NCBI GenBank assembly: GCA_011389605.1
Contig: JAABTZ010000080.1
Location: 1-6,212 of the forward strand
Direction: 5' to 3'
Length of the DNA: 6,212 bases
Source: Desulfobacteraceae bacterium
GTDB taxonomy: Bacteria; Desulfobacterota; Desulfobacteria; Desulfobacterales; Desulfosalsimonadaceae
This document shows, piece after piece, positions 1-4,658 of this stretch. Both the position numbers and the translations under genes were made by a program. The stretch's first letter is position 1; every line of letters starts with the position of its first letter. The notes under the pieces were generated by a model that worked only from the letters and a program-made list of their open reading frames with translations, had not been told where the DNA came from and ran no database searches.

Positions 1-47
1 CTCCCTGAAATTCCCCGGCAAATAAATCCCTGCACAACCCCAGCACA

Positions 48-87
48 AAAAGGGCGGCGCCGGACTGACACCCGGCGCCGCCTTTTT
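48..87. terminator. Bidirectional Rho-independent terminator
   Basis: A perfect 11-bp GC stem (53-63 with 72-82, arm GGCGGCGCCGG) closes an 8-base loop. It is extended by one G-T wobble and an A-tract/T-tract pair (48-51 with 84-87). The five A bases at 47-51 and the five T bases at 83-87 give a U-run on either strand, so it can stop transcription from both directions. It is the first strong terminator met by minus-strand transcripts leaving the adenosyltransferase gene, about 250 bases past its stop. A bidirectional design also suggests a convergent plus-strand gene ending just left of the window. Bases 2-25 could be the tail of such a gene (a short open frame ending in TAA), but that stretch is too short to call. 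Confidence 0.85.
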
Positions 88-100
88 CGGGAACGCGGGA

Positions 101-119
101 ACGGGGACGCCGTCCCCGT
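101..119. repeat. REP-like palindrome GGGGAC-GCC-GTCCCC
   Basis: This is a perfect 8-bp inverted repeat, ACGGGGAC (101-108) with GTCCCCGT (112-119), around a 3-base GCC loop. It lies 14 bases beyond the terminator and is not followed by a T-run, so it is not a second terminator. The 9-base core GGGGACGCC (103-111) occurs again, in inverted orientation, at 2090-2098 in the repeat upstream of the transposase, and a diverged form lies at 1007-1015. Small palindromes that match the ends of a RAYT transposase gene are the usual form of REP elements. That this is a REP mobilised by the local or a related RAYT is inference from one window. Confidence 0.5.
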
Positions 120-339
120 CCCCATGGTTTTTATTTAATGGTAATGCAATAGGTGTCTGATCAATGCTGATGATGGCCGGTTTTTTAAGGCATAGTAGTT
201 TTTCTCCATGATGTTTAAGCCCTGGTTTTATCATGACCGAATGCCCATACCCTCCAAGGGCATCTTTTGTGAAAATAGATCTTGGCCCGTGTGCCCCTCT
301 CTTCCCGGGCAAGGACCTGTATTGTTTTTTTTCGTTGTG
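120..339. other. Gene-free spacer downstream of the adenosyltransferase
   Basis: This completes the 339-base gene-free stretch at the left edge. I see no convincing coding sequence. The longest minus-strand frame with a standard start near the end is a 24-codon ATG frame at 135-209 without a good ribosome-binding site. Two weak dyads occur: ATGCCC (241-246) with GGGCAT (258-263), and a CTTG(G)CCCG/CGGGCAAG pair with a one-base bulge within 281-313. Neither is followed by a U-run in the minus direction, so neither is called as a terminator. The stretch could be an ordinary 3' untranslated region or decayed sequence. Confidence 0.4.
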
Positions 340-909
340 TCAGATTTTACAAATATCTTCTGGTATTTGTGCCAGGTGATTGCAATATCTGCCAAGAACA
401 AACAGATAATCGGATAGCCGATTCAAATAAACAAGGATCGGTTTGATTAGTTTGGGTGGCCGGCCAACTATTAATTCGATTGATAGACCGACAACCCTTC
501 GTTCTGCGCGACGGCAAATAGAGCGTGCGAAATGGGCAAAGACCGCAGAAGGATTACCCGCTGGAAGCAAAAACCCCTTTAGCTCAGGTAGAATCTGCTC
601 AATCGTATCAATGGATGTCTCTAAGAATCTTATGTCTTCATCTCCTATCTTTTGTAGCTTGTCGAGAACGGGGGCATCACGCCAGGCAGACAGGTATGCA
701 CCAATAATAATAAGGTCCGACTGAATATGCCGGATGTGTTTGCCGGCTTCCATGGTTTCTTCGGTCAAACCTGTGCGCAAAACACCCAGGGCTGAACTCA
801 ATTCGTCAATATCGCCAAGCGCCATGATCCGCTCATGGTTCTTGGGTACTCGTTCTCCGCTGAGAAGTCCTGCATACCCTTGATCCCCTTTGCCTGTATA
901 AATTTTCAT
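340..909 (-). CDS. pduO: PduO-type ATP:cob(I)alamin adenosyltransferase
   Basis: The predicted cytoplasmic protein has 189 residues, normal for single-domain PduO/MMAB-type enzymes. These transfer the 5'-deoxyadenosyl group of ATP to cob(I)alamin, giving adenosylcobalamin, the cofactor of methylmalonyl-CoA mutase and diol dehydratases. The N-terminus carries the family's ATP-binding segment, KIYTGKGDQG (residues 2-11), followed by GDIDELSSALG (32-42). The arginine-rich helix ARSICRRAERRV (128-139) matches the conserved RxxxRRxE nucleotide and active-site motif. YLNRLSDYLFVLGRY (161-175) matches the family's FLNRLSD motif. I chose the ATG at 909 because AAAGGAGAGG (913-922) precedes it at good spacing and the family motif starts right after it. 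An in-frame ATG at 975 would add 22 residues with no family similarity. The gene is co-directional with the transposase and nar genes but separated by about 107 bases, and probably has its own promoter. The enzyme class is confident; the client mutase is not visible here. By eye its codon use is more AT-rich than that of the nar genes. Confidence 0.93.
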   Translation of the reverse strand: MKIYTGKGDQGYAGLLSGERVPKNHERIMALGDIDELSSALGVLRTGLTEETMEAGKHIRHIQSDLIIIGAYLSAWRDAPVLDKLQKIGDEDIRFLETSIDTIEQILPELKGFLLPAGNPSAVFAHFARSICRRAERRVVGLSIELIVGRPPKLIKPILVYLNRLSDYLFVLGRYCNHLAQIPEDICKI

Positions 910-912
910 ATT

Positions 913-922
913 CCTCTCCTTT
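913..922 (-). promoter_or_regulatory. Shine-Dalgarno deciding the adenosyltransferase start
   Basis: Reading the minus strand, AAAGGAGAGG lies just before the ATG at 909, with the AGGAG core six bases from the start codon. This is near-consensus and fixes the start at 909 rather than the longer in-frame option at 975. Confidence 0.8.
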
Positions 923-925
923 GAA

Positions 926-977
926 CATTGGCTGCAATCAATGGCCCAATAAGATTGAATGTCAAATTGCAGCAATG
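926..977. repeat. Imperfect inverted repeat around the possible promoter
   Basis: The arm CATTGGCTGCAAT (926-938) is the reverse complement of ATTGCAGCAATG (966-977), except for one extra base. The arms are separated by 27 bases that contain the candidate -35 element and most of the -10. It could be a regulator binding site, a leader hairpin if transcription starts further upstream, or chance. No cobalamin-riboswitch motif was recognised here. Confidence 0.35.
937..965 (-). promoter_or_regulatory. Possible sigma-70 promoter of the adenosyltransferase gene
   Basis: On the minus strand there is a perfect -35 hexamer TTGACA (960-965), then a 17-base spacer, then ATTGAT (937-942) at the -10 position. 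Only three of six bases of the -10 match TATAAT, so the call rests mainly on the -35 and the ideal spacing. Transcription would start around 930, leaving a leader of roughly 20 bases. The pair lies between the two arms of the inverted repeat at 926-977. Confidence 0.3.
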
Positions 978-1006
978 GTTTGATAAAAGCAGTTGTTTAT
1001 GCATGT

Positions 1007-1033
1007 GGGACGTCCTTTATATTTTTATATTTA
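1007..1033. repeat. Left inverted repeat of the RAYT unit
   Basis: These 27 bases begin GGGACGTCC and continue with an AT-rich stretch ending TATATTTA. They match the reverse complement of 2071-2097 at 25 of 27 positions; the mismatches are at 1013 and 1023. The repeat overlaps the last five codons and the TAA stop (1017-1019) of the transposase gene, so this end is coding as well. GGACGTCC (1008-1015) is itself a perfect palindrome. Confidence 0.8.
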
Positions 1034-2039
1034 ATAAACGCGGCAGGTCCCAACCGGCTTCGGATGCAATCTGTTCACCTTTTTTCACGGAAACACTCAC
1101 GGTCGGAACGCCAATTTTAAGCCGGTCCGCAATATCGGTCATCGATATCCCCAGCTCCCGTACAAGCCAGAAACAAAGAATGGACCGGCCCTTTACAACA
1201 GTCCTGTTTTTGCCCGGGCCAAACAGCTTATCGGGTTTAAGCGATAGAAGATCGGATACCAACGACATAACATGCTCAAACGTTATTCCCTTTGCTGCAA
1301 GCGCGTATCTTTTGTTTATGGATTGCCGGGCTTCGGCCAGGACGGTCTGGACAAAATCGCCATTCCCTAAAATACGCTCGTCGCTTTTTTGAAAAGTCCC
1401 GGCCTTGCGCAGGGACCTGACCTCCGACCACCCTCCGGCACTGCGCACCAAGCCCCCGCCTATGAGTTCTGGCTGCCTGCCAATCTCGATTCCCCTGACA
1501 ACAAAGTTTCTGTAGCTTCGTCGGGCCTCGGCGGATTTGCTTCCAAAAAGAAGCATAACCTCATTGACCGAATGCCAGCTGATATTGTGCCTGCCCATGA
1601 TTGAACCATGCCCTGAAAAGGGGTATTTGTCCAGTGCATCCATATCCCTTACCAACCCGGCTCGCAGGGGGTTGAGATGAATATAGCGCACCAACTCCTT
1701 TAAATAGGCATCCTCCTGGCACAGGATCGATTTGTATCTGTTCTGAAACAAATGCCCGCTTCGGTGATGGCGCCTGTTGTGGCCGATGGCGTAGCTGGTC
1801 ATCAGCCGGCGCATAACGGTTGCAATCGGCACATTGCCGGTTTTGAGCAGAAGATGGAAATGGTTGGGAACCAAGGCCCAGGCAAAGCATTGGGTCTTTG
1901 TTTCAACGATTAGCGCTCCGAGCTTTTTGAGAAAAGCGTTGCGATCCTGATCGTCACGGAATATTTCAGCGCGCTCGATTCCTCGTGCAATGATGTGATG
2001 CAACGCTCCCGGCGCATCTATTCTGGCTTGTCTCGGCAT
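1017..2039 (-). CDS. REP-associated tyrosine (Y1, HUH) transposase with C-terminal HTH
   Basis: The protein has 340 residues and belongs to the IS200/IS605-like Y1 transposase superfamily, RAYT branch. The opening MPRQARIDAPGALHHII is typical of the family. The metal-binding HUH motif is H60-F-H62 in VPNHFHLLLK. The segment LFQNRYKS (98-104) and the helix AYLKELVRYIHLNPLRAGL (111-129) hold the candidate nucleophilic tyrosines Y112 and Y119; I cannot say which acts. Residues 1-165 or so form the nuclease domain. The rest is an extension, with ERILGNGDFV (221-230) and a terminal helix-turn-helix region at about 284-323 resembling DnaA domain IV. The HTH suggests sequence-specific DNA binding; autoregulation is possible. 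The gene looks intact. The ATG at 2039 begins directly at the family N-terminus and is preceded by only a weak purine-rich AAAGAAAA. The start codon lies inside an inverted repeat (2034-2059). Known RAYTs nick REP-type hairpins; activity of this copy is untested. Confidence 0.9.
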   Translation of the reverse strand: MPRQARIDAPGALHHIIARGIERAEIFRDDQDRNAFLKKLGALIVETKTQCFAWALVPNHFHLLLKTGNVPIATVMRRLMTSYAIGHNRRHHRSGHLFQNRYKSILCQEDAYLKELVRYIHLNPLRAGLVRDMDALDKYPFSGHGSIMGRHNISWHSVNEVMLLFGSKSAEARRSYRNFVVRGIEIGRQPELIGGGLVRSAGGWSEVRSLRKAGTFQKSDERILGNGDFVQTVLAEARQSINKRYALAAKGITFEHVMSLVSDLLSLKPDKLFGPGKNRTVVKGRSILCFWLVRELGISMTDIADRLKIGVPTVSVSVKKGEQIASEAGWDLPRLLNIKI

Positions 2040-2059
2040 GCTTTTTCTTTAGCATGCCG
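2034..2059 (-). promoter_or_regulatory. Start-codon hairpin of the RAYT gene
   Basis: A perfect 9-bp inverted repeat, CGGCATGCT (2034-2042) and AGCATGCCG (2051-2059), encloses an 8-base loop. In the mRNA the AUG start codon falls in the 3' arm and the only purine-rich ribosome-binding stretch, AAAGAAAA, is the loop. The structure could limit translation of the transposase. As double-stranded DNA it is a dyad that could serve as an operator. Sequence shows the dyad; function is inference. Confidence 0.55.
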
Positions 2060-2070
2060 GATTCGAACTG

Positions 2071-2097
2071 TAAATATAAATATATAAAGGGCGTCCC
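2071..2097. repeat. Right inverted repeat of the RAYT unit
   Basis: This is the partner of 1007-1033 in inverted orientation, with 25 of 27 positions identical. Read on the minus strand it starts GGGACGCCC and continues with an AT-rich tract ending TATATTTA. With the neighbouring C at 2098 it contains GGGGACGCC, the same nine bases as the core of the palindrome at 101-119. It lies 32 bases upstream of the transposase start codon and 14 bases after the narK stop. The AT-rich part might supply promoter elements for the transposase, but no clear -35/-10 pair stands out. Confidence 0.8.
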
Positions 2098-2111
2098 CAT
2101 ACCTTACCTGG

Positions 2112-3428
2112 TTACATGGCATTGCCCTCAGCCGGGGGATAGCGGTAAAGCACGTATAAAAGTCCCAGGGCGGCTATGGTGAGTATGGTAAAGACCACAA
2201 AGCCTTTGCTGTAGCCGGCTGTGGGGGAGATGGTTACAAACAGGCCCATGGCCGGGGGGATGACAAATCCGCCAAAGGCGCCCAGACCGCCCACGAGGCC
2301 AGAGGCCCCGCCCACTGCTGCGGGGGTATAGCGCGGCACCAGCTTGAATACGGCTGCATTGGCAAAACCCATGCCCAATGCCATGATCATCTGGCCCACA
2401 AAGGCCAGGGCAAAGGATTGGGCCACCAGGACCATGAGTATGGAGCCGGCAATGACAGATAAAAAGGAAAACAGGGCCACTTTTTCGCCGGTGAAAATGT
2501 CTGCGGCCCGGCCGCCGGCCACCCGGAAAAGAGATGAGGAAAGGGAATAGGCGGCGGTGAGAAAACCCGCGTTTATGATGCTCATTTTGAAAAACTCGGA
2601 CCAGTAGGTGGGAAACCAGACTGTGAGCGCGATAAATCCGCCGAAGTTGATAAAATAAAAATAGGTCAGAATCCAGGTGCGCCAGTTGGCCCCGGCTTTT
2701 TTCAGAGAGTCCGTTGCAGCGCCCGAGGGCAGCAACTCCTGGCCGCAGGCATGGATCAGGGCGTCGTCATCGATTTCAATTCCCATTTCCCGATACTGAA
2801 AATACGGGGCATCCTTCATAAACAGCATGACCAGCACAAATACCGCCAGCACAAATACCGCCCAGACAATGTAGGAAAACTTCAGCCCCATTGCCGCCAC
2901 CATGGCGGGCAAAAGCATTGCAAACAGGCCCGGGGCCAGATTGCCCAGACCAGCATAGGCGGCCAGGGCTGCACCCTGCTTTTTCTGGGGATACCAGTAG
3001 GAAACCGTGGGAATGCCCACAGAAAATATGGCAATGCCGCAGCCGCACAAAATACCGGCCAGCAAAAACAGGGGAAATTGGGCGGCTGTTGGCTCGGGAA
3101 ACAGGGCATACAAAAGGGCCAGGCCGATAATGCCCGCGCCGGCCAGGCCCAGCAGAATCAGGATGGGCTTTTTGCCGCCCATGCGGTCCACGGCCGCGCC
3201 AAAGGGGATGCGAAGAAGCGATCCGGTCAAAGACGGCGAGGCAGACAGCACGCCCATGAGCACCGCGCTGATTTCCATGGATTCCTTTAGGCGCGCCACA
3301 ATGGGCCCGAAGGCTGAGACCCCGGCAAACCCGGCAAAAAATGCAAGGGTGGTCCAGGTCAGGGCCGCGGTCCGGCTGGACCGGGCATAGCAGACTGCTT
3401 GGTTTTCATTGTTGTTTTCATCTGCCAT
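2112..3428 (-). CDS. narK: NarK-type nitrate/nitrite transporter (MFS, NNP family)
   Basis: This is a 438-residue inner-membrane protein of the major facilitator superfamily, nitrate/nitrite porter branch, with about twelve hydrophobic segments between residues 22 and 428. A longer hydrophilic loop (about 206-250) joins the two halves. Each half carries a substrate arginine equivalent to those in Escherichia coli NarK: R73 in SLLRIPFGAAVDRMGGK and R302 in SSSLFRVAGGRAADIF. The glycine-rich nitrate signature segments correspond to residues 128-147 (GCGIAIFSVGIPTVSYWYP region) and 350-365 (ALGMGFANAAVFKLVP). The ATG at 3428 is preceded by AAGGAG (3439-3444), located inside the end of narI, with only 3 bases between the genes. 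It supplies nitrate to the cytoplasm-facing NarG site and/or exports nitrite. Nitrate/proton symport and nitrate/nitrite exchange cannot be told apart here. No terminator is visible between its stop and the transposase unit. Confidence 0.93.
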   Translation of the reverse strand: MADENNNENQAVCYARSSRTAALTWTTLAFFAGFAGVSAFGPIVARLKESMEISAVLMGVLSASPSLTGSLLRIPFGAAVDRMGGKKPILILLGLAGAGIIGLALLYALFPEPTAAQFPLFLLAGILCGCGIAIFSVGIPTVSYWYPQKKQGAALAAYAGLGNLAPGLFAMLLPAMVAAMGLKFSYIVWAVFVLAVFVLVMLFMKDAPYFQYREMGIEIDDDALIHACGQELLPSGAATDSLKKAGANWRTWILTYFYFINFGGFIALTVWFPTYWSEFFKMSIINAGFLTAAYSLSSSLFRVAGGRAADIFTGEKVALFSFLSVIAGSILMVLVAQSFALAFVGQMIMALGMGFANAAVFKLVPRYTPAAVGGASGLVGGLGAFGGFVIPPAMGLFVTISPTAGYSKGFVVFTILTIAALGLLYVLYRYPPAEGNAM

Positions 3429-3431
3429 GGT

Positions 3432-4118
3432 TTAGGCTCCTTTTGTGCCGGGTAATTTTCTGAAAATCACGTAGCTTCGGTACAAGTAGGTCACGGGCGC
3501 GCTCCAGATATGGACCAGCCGGGTAAAGGGCGAATAGGCCAGAAGAACAAAGGCGCTTAAGATATGCAGCTTATAGGACACCGGCACCGGGGCCATGAGC
3601 GCGGGGTTAGGGGCCAGTACCACGATGCTGCGGATCCAGGGGGCCACCGAGTAGAGCACATCATAATGGGTGAACACCACGTTGTATAGCCCCAGCCCGG
3701 AAACCACCAAAAGCAGTGCCAGCAGCACGTAATCATGCACGGACGTGTTTGCCGCAATCCGGTCCTGGCCGATTCTGCGCACCAGCAGCCAGCCCCCCCC
3801 TGCAATCATGAGCAGCCCGGCCACCAGCCCGACCCAGTGGGCCATGAAATTGTGGGCCGCTTCACTGATGCCAAACAGGTCATAGATCCGCTGGGGAATC
3901 AGCATGCCCCCGGCATGGCCCACCAGGGTCAGAAGCGAACCCCAGTGAAATATGGTGATGCCGCCTTTGAGGCTGTCTTTGTGGAGAAACTGGGAGGATG
4001 CGGCGTTCCAGCGCTTCCAGTCCGTGACATATCGCCAGGCATGGCCGAGGACAAAGATTGTCAGGGCGATATACGGAAACACGATAAAACCCAGGATATG
4101 GACAAATCCGCTCATCAT
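3432..4118 (-). CDS. narI: Respiratory nitrate reductase gamma subunit, di-heme cytochrome b
   Basis: This 228-residue integral membrane subunit oxidises quinol and passes electrons through two b hemes to NarH. Five hydrophobic segments are visible, at about residues 4-26, 54-73, 90-112, 128-147 and 183-205. The four heme ligands are all present with the same spacing as in E. coli NarI: H58 and H68 in FHWGSLLTLVGH, and H185 and H203 in YKLHILSAF and LVHIWSAP. Length matches the family (about 225). The start ATG at 4118 overlaps the narJ stop by four bases (ATGA) and is followed at once by a second ATG; a G-rich AAGGGGG ribosome-binding stretch lies just upstream in narJ. The 4-bp overlap implies translational coupling with narJ. 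Confidence 0.96.
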   Translation of the reverse strand: MMSGFVHILGFIVFPYIALTIFVLGHAWRYVTDWKRWNAASSQFLHKDSLKGGITIFHWGSLLTLVGHAGGMLIPQRIYDLFGISEAAHNFMAHWVGLVAGLLMIAGGGWLLVRRIGQDRIAANTSVHDYVLLALLLVVSGLGLYNVVFTHYDVLYSVAPWIRSIVVLAPNPALMAPVPVSYKLHILSAFVLLAYSPFTRLVHIWSAPVTYLYRSYVIFRKLPGTKGA

Positions 4119-4654
4119 GCCCCCTTTTTGTATTGGTTTGAAACCGCTTCCAACAGTTCGGTCAGAACCTGAAAAATTGTGGCATACGGGCTTTGCATGG
4201 ATCTGAGCCGTTCTGTGAGCATTTTTACGGTCTGCCGGTGATCAGAGACAATCCATTGAAACTCGCCGTTTGTGCCCTGGGACATGAGTTCGAGCACCAT
4301 GGGCAGATAATCGGGCAGATCGCGGCACACGGGTGCAAACCCGGCATCGTCAAATGCCCGGGCAAACCGGGCCAGGGCCGGGCCCCGTTTAGCACCGTCC
4401 TTGTATTCATGCCAGGTCAGATTCATGCAGGTATCGGGATTTAGGTCAAATGCCGCGCAAAAGGCTCCCTGTACGGCCAGGTTTGGGGTTTCTGCCAGGT
4501 ATTGCAGAAACTTTCGCACGTGAACGCGCCCGGGTTCGGCAAACACATGCTCTGTTTCCGTGGTGGCCGTGCGCAGTGACTCAAGGGTGTGTTTGTCCGG
4601 GAACTGGAGCAGAAACGACAATGTTTTGATCTGTTTTTGAAAGCTTTGGTCCAT
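4115..4654 (-). CDS. narJ: Nitrate reductase assembly chaperone NarJ
   Basis: This cytoplasmic chaperone of the NarJ/TorD/DmsD family binds apo-NarG and assists molybdenum-cofactor and Fe-S insertion before membrane docking; it is not part of the mature enzyme. With the ATG at 4654 it has 179 residues. Family segments are recognisable: LSFLLQFPD (12-20), the FDLNPDTCMNLTWHEY region (69-84) followed by KRGPALARF, RDLPDYLPMVLELMSQ (111-126), and LTERLRSMQSPYATIFQVL (146-164). It lacks roughly the last 50 residues of E. coli NarJ (about 236), a tail that varies in the family. An alternative TTG start at 4666 would add four residues and overlap narH by 8 bases. I prefer the ATG because the TTG would have almost no spacing from the AAAGGA upstream. 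The gene lies between narH and narI as in standard narGHJI operons. Confidence 0.92.
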   Translation of the reverse strand: MDQSFQKQIKTLSFLLQFPDKHTLESLRTATTETEHVFAEPGRVHVRKFLQYLAETPNLAVQGAFCAAFDLNPDTCMNLTWHEYKDGAKRGPALARFARAFDDAGFAPVCRDLPDYLPMVLELMSQGTNGEFQWIVSDHRQTVKMLTERLRSMQSPYATIFQVLTELLEAVSNQYKKGA

Positions 4655-4658
4655 GGCT

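Larger units (their letters stand above)
1007..2097 (-). mobile_element. RAYT transposase unit bounded by inverted repeats
   Basis: The unit is about 1.09 kb: one HUH transposase gene between two 27-bp near-identical inverted repeats. It sits between the 3' end of the nar operon and the adenosyltransferase gene, in the same orientation as both. Known RAYT genes are commonly flanked by inverted REP sequences, which they recognise, and they are usually single-copy, domesticated-looking genes rather than active insertion sequences. No target duplication is apparent outside the ends, as expected for the IS200/IS605-like single-strand mechanism. The exact boundaries are inferred from the repeats alone. 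Confidence 0.65.

Noticed and set aside
2..25. Possible C-terminal tail of a plus-strand gene (SLKFPGK then TAA) just before the bidirectional terminator
   Set aside because: Seven codons at the window edge cannot establish a gene; only the terminator layout makes it plausible.
135..209. Minus-strand 24-codon frame starting ATG in the left spacer
   Set aside because: It is very short, has no ribosome-binding site and no recognisable product; it fits chance expectation in AT-rich spacer.
241..263. ATGCCC/GGGCAT dyad as a terminator of the adenosyltransferase gene
   Set aside because: The stem is only six pairs with an 11-base loop and no U-run follows in the direction of transcription; the structure at 48-87 is far stronger.
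910..975. N-terminal extension of the adenosyltransferase using the upstream in-frame ATG at 975
   Set aside because: The added 22 residues have no family similarity, no good ribosome-binding site precedes that ATG, and a near-consensus Shine-Dalgarno precedes the ATG at 909.
2751..3290. Long plus-strand open frame opposite narK
   Set aside because: It is antisense to a well-supported transporter gene. Its low-complexity Gln/Gly/His-rich translation is what a GC-biased complementary strand gives.
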